Positions 44,917 through 53,684 of a DNA stretch of 64,000 nucleotides are shown piece by piece. Origin of the DNA: an uncultured Kocuria sp. (GTDB lineage: Bacteria > Actinomycetota > Actinomycetes > Actinomycetales > Micrococcaceae); assembly GCF_947500125.1 (NCBI RefSeq), contig NZ_CANMRA010000011.1:60945-124944 (forward strand), read 5' to 3'. The first letter of the stretch is position 1, and every line of letters begins with the position of its first letter. Made by a program: the position numbers and the translations under genes. The notes under the pieces are model-generated. The model searched no databases. It saw only the letters and a program-made list of their open reading frames with translations, and was not told where the DNA came from.

Positions 44917-46872
44917 TCAGCGGCGCGCGCGCTCCTCGCCTGCGCCGCCGTCGCCGTGGCCGGGGGACGTGCCGTGCCGTCCCCGCTCGTGGTCGCCGCC
45001 CCGGCGGCCGGCGTCCCGCCGCGCGCCGGACCGGTCCTCGTGCCGGCTCTGCTCGCGGTGCCACGACCGGCGCTCGTCCTGCCGCGCTCCGCGGGCGCCC
45101 GCGTGCGGGTGCTCTCGTCCGGCCCCGGGAGCGGTGCCCGTGCGCGCGGGGTCGGTCGGCGGTGCGGTCGTCCGGGCCGGAGGCGCCGGCGCCTTGAGCG
45201 GCGCGGGGCTGGCGTCCACGGTCGGCAGGGAGGTCGGCACCGGGGGTACCGGTGCGGGCGGGCCCGCCTTCCGCGCCGGTGCGGGAGCGGTCGAGGGAGC
45301 CTCCGGTTGCCGGGTCGACGGCGCGCTCGTCGGGGAGCCCTGGGACGATGTGTCCCGCGCGGAGCCACCGGCGGACGCGGCACCGGGGGTCCCGGCCTCC
45401 GCGGCCGGGGCCCCACCGCGCTCGGGTGCCGGCCCCTCCGCGACGGCTCCCGGCCGGGTGGCCCCGTCGACCGCAGAGGGACCCGACGTGTCCGCGGAGG
45501 CGCCGCCGTCCTCGGCCGCCGCGGCGCCCGTCCCGACGGACCCGCGGTCGGCCACGGCCACCAGGGCGGCGACCTCCTGCGGTGCACCGTCCCCGGGCGC
45601 TCCGGCCGGGGCGTCACCGGGACCGGCCTCCTCCGGGCGGGCCGAGTCCTGCTCACCGTCCGGACCGGCGTCCCCGCCGCCGGCCTCGTCGCCGTCCGTC
45701 CGCGCCGCGCCCGAGTCGTCCGCGCTCGACCTCTCCAGGTCCTGGGCGGTGCGCGGCGCCTGCTCGGCGGCCAGGCTGTCCGCGGCGGGGACGGGGTCCC
45801 CGCCGCCGGAGACTCCCACGGCGGCGACGGCCACGGCGGTCGCCAGGGCACCGGCGCCCAGCAGGACCTTCGCCGTGCGGCCCGACCACGCGGAGGTGCT
45901 CGCCGCCTCGTCCGGACGGGCACCGGCGGCGCCCGCACCGGCGGCCGCCGCCCCCGCACCGACGCCGCCCGCCCCCGCACGGGCACCGGCCGTCCCCGCA
46001 CGGGCACCGGCTGCCCCCGTACCTGCGCCGACGGCAGCGACCCCCGCACCGGCCGCGGCGGCACCCGTTCCGGCCCCTGCCGCCGTGGCGGTGCCGGCCC
46101 CGGCGATGAGGCCGGCGAGCTCGAGGGCCTCGGTGCCCCACAGCGGCAGGCCGGCCAGCACGGGCAGCGTCCAGGTCCTCAGGCCCGTCCCGATGTCCTG
46201 ACGGCTCAGGTACTCGGCGGTGCAGCGGGCGCACCCGTCCAGGTGGGTCTTGACGTCCCGCCGGCTCCGCTGGCCGCGGGTGCCCCGGACGAAGTGGGCG
46301 AGCTCGCCGGAGAACTCCGCGCACTCCGGTCCCGCCGTGCGGTCCGCCGCCGCCTGGCCGTAGAGCCCCCGGAGCCCCCGGACCATGTCGCGGTGCAGGC
46401 CGGCGGCCGCGACCGCGCCGAGTCCCAGGGCGGCCGCGGCGCGGCGCGCGCTGTGGCCCAGCACCTCGGTGCGCCAGAGGACGCCCTGCCACTCGGCGGG
46501 CAGGCCGCTGAAGACCCTGACCAGGGACGTGGGGTCGGAGGGGTCGTCCGGCAGCGCGACCGGCCGCGTGCCGCCGTCGGCCTCCCGCCCGACCATCCAC
46601 ACGACGAAGGCGCCGAGGAACGCACGGGGCCCGCCGCCCTCGCCGACGATCTGCTCGATCCGCCCGAAGGCTGCCCCGGCGAGGCGCTCCGACTCCTCCG
46701 CGCTGCCCGTCCGCGACCGCGCCACGGCGAGGGCCGTGCCGTGGTACCGCTCCCGCAGCATCCCGAAGGCCTCGGTGTCCCCGGAGTGGGCGGCGTCGAG
46801 GAGGACGTCGTCGAGGGGAGCCTCCGACTCGCCGGTGGGGCCGTTCGAGCGGGCGTGGGCAGGACGCGTCAT
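44917..46872 (-). CDS. Sigma-like / zinc-finger / membrane fusion protein, paralogue B
   Basis: A 651-residue paralogue of the next gene. It has a sigma-2-like segment (LLDAAHSGDTEAFGMLRERY), a region-4-like helix set (GLPAEWQGVLWRTEVLGHSA, then RRAAAALGLGAVAAAGLH), and zinc ligands C184, H210, C214, C217 (HLDGCARC). One first-pair Cys is missing. The motif LPVLAGLPLWGTEALELAGL is shared with paralogue A. A Gly/Ala repeat (256-318), a helix at about 335-354 and a Pro/Ala/Asp-rich tail ending in a His/Arg/Glu-rich stretch follow. It is divergent from the Fur-family gene. Confidence 0.75.
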   Translation of the reverse strand: MTRPAHARSNGPTGESEAPLDDVLLDAAHSGDTEAFGMLRERYHGTALAVARSRTGSAEESERLAGAAFGRIEQIVGEGGGPRAFLGAFVVWMVGREADGGTRPVALPDDPSDPTSLVRVFSGLPAEWQGVLWRTEVLGHSARRAAAALGLGAVAAAGLHRDMVRGLRGLYGQAAADRTAGPECAEFSGELAHFVRGTRGQRSRRDVKTHLDGCARCTAEYLSRQDIGTGLRTWTLPVLAGLPLWGTEALELAGLIAGAGTATAAGAGTGAAAAGAGVAAVGAGTGAAGARAGTAGARAGAGGVGAGAAAAGAGAAGARPDEAASTSAWSGRTAKVLLGAGALATAVAVAAVGVSGGGDPVPAADSLAAEQAPRTAQDLERSSADDSGAARTDGDEAGGGDAGPDGEQDSARPEEAGPGDAPAGAPGDGAPQEVAALVAVADRGSVGTGAAAAEDGGASADTSGPSAVDGATRPGAVAEGPAPERGGAPAAEAGTPGAASAGGSARDTSSQGSPTSAPSTRQPEAPSTAPAPARKAGPPAPVPPVPTSLPTVDASPAPLKAPAPPARTTAPPTDPARTGTAPGAGREHPHAGARGARQDERRSWHREQSRHEDRSGARRDAGRRGGDHERGRHGTSPGHGDGGAGEERARR

Positions 46873-47120
46873 GTCTGTCTCCGTGGTGGTCGCGGTCGTT
46901 CGGGAAGAAAGAGCTTCGGGAACGTCCCGTCCGGCCCGCGGGCGCGCGCGCCCCGAGACAGTGCCGGACCCCCATCCCCCGGGCACATCGTAAGCCCAGG
47001 TCAGAGGCGGGCAAAGGCGGGAGGGAGCCGGTGCGACCAGAATGGTCACGAGGGGTTGACCATCGCGAACAGCCCTGGGGGCGGACCCATCCCGCTATTG
47101 TGAGTCCATCGTGATAACGC

Positions 47121-47126
47121 TACTGT
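47121..47126 (+). promoter_or_regulatory. -10 box of the leaderless Fur-family gene
   Basis: TACTGT ends 6 nt before ATG 47133, with TTGTGA (47099-47104) 16 nt upstream as a -35. Transcription would start at the ATG itself. TGTGAGTCCATCGTGATAAC over this promoter may be an autoregulatory Fur site. Confidence 0.6.
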
Positions 47127-47132
47127 GGAGGG

Positions 47133-47636
47133 ATGCAGACAACGGAACGCCCCGCACCGGACGCCGCCCGGGCCGCCGCGTGGTCGGACCTGTTGCGCTC
47201 CCACGGCCGCCGGGTCACCAAGCAGCGGCTGGCCGTCCTCGACGCGGTGGACCGCCGCCCGCACTCCACCGCCGAGGAGGTCCTCGCGGACGTCCGCACG
47301 GTGCTGCCGGCGATCACGCTCCAGTCGGTCTACGTGGTCCTCTCCGATCTCACGGCCGTCGGCATGCTGCGCAAGTTCGAGCCGCCCGCGTCGCCGGCCC
47401 TGTACGAGACCCGCACCGGGGACAACCACCACCACGCGTACTGCGTGCGCTGCGGCACGGTCGCCGACGTCGACTGCGCCGTCGGCCACACCCCGTGCCT
47501 CACGCCCTCCGAGCACCACGGCATGCAGCTGCTCACCGCCGACGTCGTCTACCAGGGCATCTGCGCCGACTGCCTCGCGGCAGGTGCGGCCCCCGTGCAC
47601 ACCTCCCCCGAGCAGCCCTCCCCCACCGCGGGCTGA
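47133..47636 (+). CDS. Fur-family metalloregulator (FurA-like)
   Basis: A 167-residue repressor. The winged helix is LRSHGRRVTKQRLAVLDAVD and ITLQSVYVVLSDLTAVGMLR. The dimerisation/metal part is GDNHHHAYCVRCGTVADVDC, followed by GICADC; CxxC pairs give a structural zinc site. The sequence is closer to actinobacterial FurA than to Zur, but katG is not adjacent, so the target is uncertain. Translation looks leaderless. Confidence 0.88.
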   Translation: MQTTERPAPDAARAAAWSDLLRSHGRRVTKQRLAVLDAVDRRPHSTAEEVLADVRTVLPAITLQSVYVVLSDLTAVGMLRKFEPPASPALYETRTGDNHHHAYCVRCGTVADVDCAVGHTPCLTPSEHHGMQLLTADVVYQGICADCLAAGAAPVHTSPEQPSPTAG

Positions 47637-47652
47637 CCGGCCCGCGCGGCGC

Positions 47653-49095
47653 TCAGCTCCCGGCCGGGCCCTGCACGGCCTCCCCGCCGGAGGAGCCGCC
47701 GGTCCCCGCCCCCTGCTCCTTCTCCGTCCCCTGGTCCTTTTCCGTCCCCTGGTCCTTCTCCGTCCCCTGGTCCTTCGTCACGAGGGCCAGGAGTTCCCGG
47801 AGCTGGTCGGCGGTCAGCGTGGCCACCGGAGGGTGCGCGTTGATGCTGACCTTCCGCGCCCCGGCGTCGAGGGCGAAGCGCAGGGCCTGGCGGGCCGGCG
47901 CGGAGCGGACCTCGAGGGTGCTGTCCAGCACGGCGATCTCGGCCGCCGAGGTGAACAGCAGGAGGGTGTCCGGTGTGGCGCCCTCCTCCTGCGGCTTCGC
48001 GTAGACGGGCACGGCCCGCCCGTCCTGCACGCGCGCCCCCAGCAGCAGCACCGCGTCCGGGGCCAGGAGGCCGGCGAGCAGCTGCGACATGTTGTTCTCG
48101 AGCATCGCGGTCTTCACGGCGTCGTTGCGCGGCGCGCGCATGGCCCACTCGACCTGGGGGCGGCTGATCCGGCACCCCTGGCGGGCGGGGTCGATGACCA
48201 GGTGGTCGTACTGCGGATCGTCCGCGAGCATCTTCAGCACCTTCACGGCGGACTCGCGCAGCAGCACGGGCTTCCCGCCGTCCGGGTGGTGGCGGTCGAA
48301 CATGGCCTGGGCCTCGGCCGCCGAGGTGTAGACGGCCAGCGACCGCGTGCCGTCGGGCTCCCCCAGGGTCTGGACGCGCAGGGTCGACTCCGGCCCCACG
48401 GCCTCCCCGCCCGGCCCCGCCACGAGGTCGCTCGCGGTGACGTCCAGGAGCAGGGAGCCCGCCATGCACTGACGGATGACGTCGATCATCGCCTTGTTGT
48501 CCGGGGCGTTCGCGAACCGGTCGACGGCCGCCCGCACCAGGGGGTGGACGACGCCGTCGGTGTCGGCCTGCTGCTCGGCATCCGGCGCGAGGGCCGGCAG
48601 CTCGACGCCGTCCCGCTCGGCGAGCTCGGCGGCCCACACGGGGATCCGGGCACGGGTGCGGGGGAAGCGCTCGAGGTGCTCCAGGACGTCCTGGGCCGTG
48701 AACGGCCCCTCGGTCCCCCACTGGCGGGGCTCGCCGTCGAGGTCGTAGGTCCCTGCGATCCGGTGGGTCGGCTCGGGCCAGCCCTCGGCGAGGATCACGA
48801 CGGTGGCGGTGAACCACGTCCCGCGCCCCGGGACGTGGACGCTCTCCCGCAGCTGCTCGACGGCGGGGATGACGGCGCTGTCCTCCTTGATGGGTCCGGC
48901 CGTGCCCGGCACCACCTCCTGCCCCCGCTGCTCGCGCACGCGCAGGTGCACGCGACCGCCCTGGACCTTGAGGTCCACGACCATCCGGTCCCAGCCCGGC
49001 TCCGCGCGCAGCACGGAGAGCACCCACGAGCCGATGGTGTTCAGCAGCTCCTGCCGGGCGGGTCCGGGGGGCGGGGTGGCGGGGGTCTCGCTCAT
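47653..49095 (-). CDS. SseB-like double-domain protein
   Basis: A 480-residue cytoplasmic protein. An N-terminal part of about 170 residues (RQELLNTIGSWVLSVLRAEP onward) precedes two SseB-like repeats. The first is LVRAAVDRFANAPDNKAMID, then SLAVYTSAAEAQAMFDRHHP; the second is VEWAMRAPRNDAVKTAMLEN, then LLLFTSAAEIAVLDSTLEVR. SseB-type domains are found in type VII or type III secretion contexts and in stand-alone proteins of unknown role. The C-terminus has a DQGTEK hexapeptide three times. It converges on the Fur gene, 16 nt apart. Confidence 0.75.
   Translation of the reverse strand: MSETPATPPPGPARQELLNTIGSWVLSVLRAEPGWDRMVVDLKVQGGRVHLRVREQRGQEVVPGTAGPIKEDSAVIPAVEQLRESVHVPGRGTWFTATVVILAEGWPEPTHRIAGTYDLDGEPRQWGTEGPFTAQDVLEHLERFPRTRARIPVWAAELAERDGVELPALAPDAEQQADTDGVVHPLVRAAVDRFANAPDNKAMIDVIRQCMAGSLLLDVTASDLVAGPGGEAVGPESTLRVQTLGEPDGTRSLAVYTSAAEAQAMFDRHHPDGGKPVLLRESAVKVLKMLADDPQYDHLVIDPARQGCRISRPQVEWAMRAPRNDAVKTAMLENNMSQLLAGLLAPDAVLLLGARVQDGRAVPVYAKPQEEGATPDTLLLFTSAAEIAVLDSTLEVRSAPARQALRFALDAGARKVSINAHPPVATLTADQLRELLALVTKDQGTEKDQGTEKDQGTEKEQGAGTGGSSGGEAVQGPAGS
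47717..47776. repeat. 18-nt tandem repeat in the SseB-like C-terminus
   Basis: Three units of TCCTTCTCCGTCCCCTGG (one with a single C to T change) and a partial fourth. On the coding strand they encode repeated Asp-Gln-Gly-Thr-Glu-Lys. Confidence 0.9.
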
Positions 49096-49311
49096 GCGGT
49101 GGCTCGTTCCCGGCCCGCGAGGGGGCCTGCTCGGATCGTGGTGGTCACGGGACGGGCGCGGGGCCCGACGCGGCGTGGCCGAGCCCCGGGGGCCTCGCCC
49201 CCACCCTACCCAAGCGGCCCCCGGCCGCCCGCGGGCGGAGCAGCCGTGCGGGGCGGGCGCCGACCCACCGGGCGGCGCCCGCAGTGACGCTCCTGCGTCC
49301 GCGATGGTTGC

Positions 49312-49317
49312 TAGCCT
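49312..49317 (+). promoter_or_regulatory. -10 box of a leaderless gene
   Basis: TAGCCT ends 6 nt before ATG 49324, with TGGTTG just before it. No Shine-Dalgarno sequence fits between them. Confidence 0.55.
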
Positions 49318-49323
49318 GGACGC

Positions 49324-50592
49324 ATGACGAAAACGCTGCAGGACCTGATCGACGAGTCGATCTTCATCTCCACCGAGTACCAGGCCAGGCTGGCCGAGCT
49401 GACCCAGGGCGCCGGGTGGGACGTCGACTTCGCCGCGCCGGCGTTCACCCTGCAGACCGAGCCCCCAGTGACCCTGACCCCCTTCCTGCTGGGCACCGAG
49501 TCCGCCTCCCGCGGGTCCTGGATCTGGTCCTGGCAGGAGCTGGGCCACTTCCCGGCCGAGGTCGTCTCCGCCGCGGTGCAGTCCCGCGAGGCCGGAGAGC
49601 GGCTGGGCGTGGACGAGCTGTCCACCGACGAGCTGCCCGTGGCGGAGGGCCTGGCCCGCCGGCTGACCCTGGCGGCCAAGGCGGTCACGGGCGTGTACGC
49701 GCACTACCCCGCGGGCGCGGGCGGCGGGGTCACCGCGTGGCTGCTGCTGGACGGCCCCGAGTTCGAGCTGCCCGAGCTCACCGTGGAGCGGATGATGCGG
49801 GTCATCGCCGAGGCGCTGACCACGGACACCGCGGTGGACCACAACCTCGCCGTCGACTCCTACGCCAAGCTGCGCGGCGCCCACGTCGAGTGGGACACCG
49901 AGGCCACGTGCGTGGTCACCGTCCGGGACGGCGCCCAGCGGTTCTGGTTCGACGACCACCAGATCTCCGGCGTCGAGCCCGCCGAGCCGGCTGTGGGCCC
50001 CGAGGTCCTGACGGACCTGGCGGCCGACGCCCGGGCCCGCGCCGCCACCCTGCGCGAGGACCGGGCCGCCGCCGAGGCCACGGCCGCCCGGCAGGAGGCC
50101 GAGCCGCGGCCCGCCGCGGCTCCCGCGCAGACCCCGGTCCCCGAGGAGGTCCCGCAGGAGCAGCCGGAGCCCATCGAGGTGCCCGAGTTCGTCGAGACGG
50201 AGCACGTGCAGGAGCAGCCCGAGCCGGTCGAGGAGCCCGCCGAGCAGCCTCGGGAGGCCGAGGAGCCGGTCGCCGCGCACGCGGGTGCCGCCGACGCCGA
50301 TCTCCCGTTCGACCAGGAGCCCTCGGACCGGGACGTGCGCCCGGGCCGCGTGAGCACCACGGTGGTGCCCGGCCGCGAGCCCGTCCGCCCGGCCGCCGAG
50401 GAGGCGCCCGAGCCCGCCGCCGCGCAGCACCGCGAGCCCGTCGCGGAACCCGAGGTCGAGCGCGAGGTCGTGGCCGGCCCCGGCGCCCCGGGCAGCGCCG
50501 GGACGGAGCCCGTGGTGGAGGGCGAGGAGACCGCCGAGGAGGAGCAGGGCGAGCGGAAGAAGGGCTTCTTCAGCCGATTCTTCGGCCTCTGA
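49324..50592 (+). CDS. DUF6882-like protein with acidic tail
   Basis: A 422-residue protein. Residues 1-215 resemble the DUF6882 family (LIDESIFISTEYQARLAELT, GTESASRGSWIWSWQELGHF, PAEVVSAAVQSREAGERLGV). An Ala/Glu/Pro-rich disordered region follows. The very end EERKK-like, GFFSRFFGL, is amphipathic and could touch the membrane. Function unknown. The mRNA is probably leaderless. rarD starts 21 nt after the stop. Confidence 0.72.
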   Translation: MTKTLQDLIDESIFISTEYQARLAELTQGAGWDVDFAAPAFTLQTEPPVTLTPFLLGTESASRGSWIWSWQELGHFPAEVVSAAVQSREAGERLGVDELSTDELPVAEGLARRLTLAAKAVTGVYAHYPAGAGGGVTAWLLLDGPEFELPELTVERMMRVIAEALTTDTAVDHNLAVDSYAKLRGAHVEWDTEATCVVTVRDGAQRFWFDDHQISGVEPAEPAVGPEVLTDLAADARARAATLREDRAAAEATAARQEAEPRPAAAPAQTPVPEEVPQEQPEPIEVPEFVETEHVQEQPEPVEEPAEQPREAEEPVAAHAGAADADLPFDQEPSDRDVRPGRVSTTVVPGREPVRPAAEEAPEPAAAQHREPVAEPEVEREVVAGPGAPGSAGTEPVVEGEETAEEEQGERKKGFFSRFFGL

Positions 50593-50613
50593 TCCCCGGC
50601 GGTACCCTCGAGC

Positions 50614-51546
50614 GTGACCGCATACAACACCGCGCCCGGCCCGGATCCCGACGAGCAGTCGAGGACCCGGGCCGGTGTGCTGTCCGGATTCGCCGCCTAC
50701 GGGATCTGGGGTCTGCTGCCGCTGTACTTCGTGGCCCTGGAGCCGGCCACACCGGTGGAGATCGTCGCGCTGCGCGTGATCTTCTCCCTCGTCTTCTGCC
50801 TGGCGCTGCTGGCGCTCACGGGCGGGCTGCACCCGCTGGGCCGGGCGCTGCGCTCCCCCCGCACCCTCGGGGCCCTGGCCGTGGCCGGTCTGCTGATCGG
50901 GGCCAACTGGCTGCTCTACACGGTCGCGACGACCACGGGGAACACCCTGGAGGCGTCCCTCGGCTACTTCATCAACCCGCTCGTGGCCATCCTGCTGGGC
51001 GTGGTCGTGCTGCGGGAGCGGATGCGGGCCCTGCAGTGGACGGCCGTGGGGATCGGTTTCGTCGCGGTCGTGGTGATGGCCGCCTTCTACGGTCGGGTGC
51101 CGTGGCTCTCCCTGGGCCTGGCCTTCTCCTTCGGCTTCTACGGTCTCGTGAAGAACCGGATGGGCGGGTCCTACCCGGCGATCGTGACCCTGACCGTCGA
51201 GACGATGGCGCTGACCCCGCTGGCCGCGCTGGTCGTGACGGTGCTCGGGGCGGACGGGCGGCTGACGCTGGGCACCGAGGGCACGGGTCATCTCCTGCTG
51301 ATGCTGTCCTCGGGCGTGATCACGGCCGTGCCGCTGATCCTGTTCGGGGTCGCCGCGACCCGTCTGCCGCTGAGCACCGTGGGCATGATCCAGTACGTGG
51401 CGCCCATCGGGCAGTTCCTGCTGGCCGTGCTCGTGTTCGGCGAGCAGATGCCCCTGGAGCGCTGGATCAGCTTCTGCTTCGTGTGGCTCGCGGTGCTGCT
51501 GCTCGTGCTGGACGCGGTGCGCGCCCCGCGGGTCCGCCGCGCCTGA
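50614..51546 (+). CDS. rarD: RarD-type EamA permease
   Basis: A 310-residue ten-helix transporter of the drug/metabolite superfamily. The RarD start is GFAAYGIWGLLPLYFVALEP and later segments are LLIGANWLLYTVATTTGNTL and ASLGYFINPLVAILLGVVVL. STVGMIQYVAPIGQFLLAVL is also present. It was first linked to chloramphenicol sensitivity; the natural substrate is unknown. The start is GTG 50614, 5 nt after a TACCCT box, so it may have its own leaderless promoter. Confidence 0.92.
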   Translation: MTAYNTAPGPDPDEQSRTRAGVLSGFAAYGIWGLLPLYFVALEPATPVEIVALRVIFSLVFCLALLALTGGLHPLGRALRSPRTLGALAVAGLLIGANWLLYTVATTTGNTLEASLGYFINPLVAILLGVVVLRERMRALQWTAVGIGFVAVVVMAAFYGRVPWLSLGLAFSFGFYGLVKNRMGGSYPAIVTLTVETMALTPLAALVVTVLGADGRLTLGTEGTGHLLLMLSSGVITAVPLILFGVAATRLPLSTVGMIQYVAPIGQFLLAVLVFGEQMPLERWISFCFVWLAVLLLVLDAVRAPRVRRA

Positions 51547-51587
51547 GCCCCGCACGGGTGCCGGGCGGGTGCAGTGCCCCCGGCGCG

Positions 51588-51627
51588 CAGGAGGCCCCCG
51601 GCGCCGCGCGGCGCCGGGGGCCTCCTG
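51588..51627. terminator. 40-bp perfect palindrome, rarD / metS terminator
   Basis: Symmetrical arms of 20 bp centred at 51607/51608, all G/C except three pairs, lie between convergent stops at 51546 and 51654. Confidence 0.85.
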
Positions 51628-51653
51628 CCGTCCCGTGACGGGCCCGGGACGGA

Positions 51654-51803
51654 TCAGGTGGTGCGGACGTAGTCGTCGCTGCCGAAGCCCTGGTCGTTCT
51701 CGTCGACCTCCGGCGTGCGCCGGAGGTGGAGCACGGCGGCGATGAAGCCGCCCCACACCGTGCACACGGCGACGACGAGCATGATGATGGCGGGAGTGGT
51801 CAT
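51654..51803 (-). CDS. metS: Small subunit of the NSS amino acid importer (MetS-like)
   Basis: A 49-residue single-helix membrane peptide (AIIMLVVAVCTVWGGFIAAV) with acidic polar tail. It resembles MetS, the small subunit needed by the Corynebacterium methionine/alanine importer MetP. Its ATG overlaps the 3' end of the transporter gene by 4 nt, supporting joint function. An AGGAGG site lies just upstream of the ATG. Confidence 0.88.
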   Translation of the reverse strand: MTTPAIIMLVVAVCTVWGGFIAAVLHLRRTPEVDENDQGFGSDDYVRTT

Positions 51804-53575
51804 CGGGGGTCCTCCTGGGATCCGGTGGTGCTGGACGGGGCGTCCGAGCTCCAGGGCGCCCGGCCGGTCCCCTCGGCGGGGACCTCCGCGTGCCGGCCCG
51901 TGGAGCCGGCCGGGCCCTCGGCGAGGGCCCGGTAGGAGAAGTCCTGGTCGAGGGCCGGGGTGCGCAGGGCGGTGTCCGACCAGCGCGAGAGCGGCTGGCC
52001 GCCCTGCAGGCGGCGCCGGTCCACGGACGCGTCGACGATGGCCGGGGACGGGCTGAGGTCCGAGGCCGCCGACCCGGCCGGCCACGGCAGCCGGGAGAGC
52101 AGCAGCGCGACGACGACGATCGCGAGGGCCGTGCCCCAGCCGAACGTGTTGACGAACCACGCGGGCATCTCGCCGTAGCCCTCCGCCAGGGTGCTGGTGA
52201 GCGTGTTGATGAGGATGTAGCCCAGCATGATCGGGGTGATCCCGCCGACCACGACCATCCAGGTGCGGCCCAGCTTGACGGAGGACACCGAGTTGAGGTG
52301 GTCCCGCAGCGTGGGCAGCGCGGAGAAGCCGGCCGTGAGCAGCATGATGGACACCAGCGCCGCGGCGACGATGCCGAACTGGTTCACGAAGTTGTCGGTG
52401 ACGTCCAGCAGGTTCAGCCCCGTGGTGGTGGTGAACAGGGCCAGGGAGACCAGCGCCATGGGCACCACGACGGCCACCACCGCGGTGCGCCGGCGCAGGC
52501 CGAGCTTGTCCTGGGCGGCCGCCACGACGACCTCGACGATCGACACGAGCGAGGTGAAGCCCGCGAAGGTGAGGGTCGCGAAGAAGAGCACGCCGATGAG
52601 CGTGCCGAGCGGCGCCTGGGAGATGATCGTCGGGAACGCGATGAACGCCAGGCCGATGCCCGAGGTGGCGACCTCGTCCACGCCCACGCCGGAGACCCCG
52701 GCCATGAAGCCCAGCGCCGCGAACACGCCGATGCCGGCGAGGATCTCGAAGCTGGAGTTGCCGAAGCCCACCACGAGTCCGGAGCCGGTGAGATCGGTCT
52801 TCGGCTTGAGGTAGGACGAGTAGGTGATCATGATGCCGAAGCCGACCGAGAGCGAGAAGAAGATCTGGCCGTAGGCGGCGACCCACACGGCGCTGTCGGT
52901 GAGCGCCGCCCAGTCGGGCGTGAAGAAGGCGTTGAGCCCGTCGGTGGCGCCCGGCAGCGTGAGGGCGATGACCACGATGGTGAGGAACATCAGCACCAGC
53001 AGCGGGATCAGCACGAGGTTGACCCGGCCGATGCCCTTCGCCACGCCCAGCAGGAGCACCACGAGCAGCGCGATCCAGGCGACCGCCGTGACGGCCAGCA
53101 CGTTCGGGACGAAGTCGAGGCCCACGGTGATCTCCTCGGAGCTCTGCAGGACCTCCGAGAGGAAGAACGTGCCGGGGTCGTCGCCCCAGGCCTTGCCGAA
53201 CGAGAAGTAGGTGTACAGCATCGCCCAGCCGAGGATGACGGCGTAGTAGACCGCGATCACGAAGCTGATGCCCATCTGCCACCAGCCGATCCACTCGGTC
53301 TTGGGGTGCAGGCGGCGGTAGGCCAGCGGCGCCGAGGCGCGGAAGCGGTGCCCGATGCCGTACTCGAGCATCAGCAGCGGCAGACCCGCCGTGAGCAGCG
53401 CGACGAGGTACGGGATCAGGAACGCCCCGCCGCCGTTCTCGTAGGCGATGTAGGGGAAGCGCCAGATGTTGCCGAGGCCGACGGCGGAGCCGATCGCGGC
53501 CAGGATGAAGACCGTGCGGCTGGAGAACGCCTCGCGTGGCGCGGCGGCACGGCCGGGTGGGGACTGTGGGGTCAT
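51800..53575 (-). CDS. metP: Sodium-dependent NSS-family amino acid transporter (MetP-like)
   Basis: A 591-residue neurotransmitter:sodium symporter family protein. TM1 has the Na+/substrate loop ILAAIGSAVGLGNIWRFPYI, and ENGGGAFLIPYLVALLTAGL follows. FFSLSVGFGIMITYSSYLKP and TFAGFTSLVSIVEVVVAAAQ are also typical. Twelve helices, then a Ser/Pro-rich C-terminal tail of about 90 residues. With MetS it likely imports methionine or alanine using sodium; the substrate is inferred. Confidence 0.92.
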   Translation of the reverse strand: MTPQSPPGRAAAPREAFSSRTVFILAAIGSAVGLGNIWRFPYIAYENGGGAFLIPYLVALLTAGLPLLMLEYGIGHRFRASAPLAYRRLHPKTEWIGWWQMGISFVIAVYYAVILGWAMLYTYFSFGKAWGDDPGTFFLSEVLQSSEEITVGLDFVPNVLAVTAVAWIALLVVLLLGVAKGIGRVNLVLIPLLVLMFLTIVVIALTLPGATDGLNAFFTPDWAALTDSAVWVAAYGQIFFSLSVGFGIMITYSSYLKPKTDLTGSGLVVGFGNSSFEILAGIGVFAALGFMAGVSGVGVDEVATSGIGLAFIAFPTIISQAPLGTLIGVLFFATLTFAGFTSLVSIVEVVVAAAQDKLGLRRRTAVVAVVVPMALVSLALFTTTTGLNLLDVTDNFVNQFGIVAAALVSIMLLTAGFSALPTLRDHLNSVSSVKLGRTWMVVVGGITPIMLGYILINTLTSTLAEGYGEMPAWFVNTFGWGTALAIVVVALLLSRLPWPAGSAASDLSPSPAIVDASVDRRRLQGGQPLSRWSDTALRTPALDQDFSYRALAEGPAGSTGRHAEVPAEGTGRAPWSSDAPSSTTGSQEDPR

Positions 53576-53684
53576 GGTCGTCCTCGGGTGCGGGAAGTGG
53601 TCTGCGGACGGCTACAGGCTAGCCCGTGGGACCGCGGGAACCACACCCGGCGCGGTGGGCCGGGGCGCACGTGGCGGGGCCGGC

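Noticed and set aside
44917..46872. Paralogue B as an elastin-like or collagen-like structural protein
   Set aside because: The Gly/Ala stretch is short and lies between a zinc segment and a membrane helix shared with paralogue A.
47096..47101. TATTGT as -10 box of the Fur-family gene with TTGACC at 47,056
   Set aside because: The spacing of 34 nt is too long; TTGTGA/TACTGT with 16 nt fits better.
47653..51765. A minus-strand open frame of about 1,370 codons
   Set aside because: Only the part from ATG 49,095 down encodes SseB-like sequence; the rest is a His/Gln/Arg/Gly-rich shadow of the plus-strand DUF6882-like gene and rarD.
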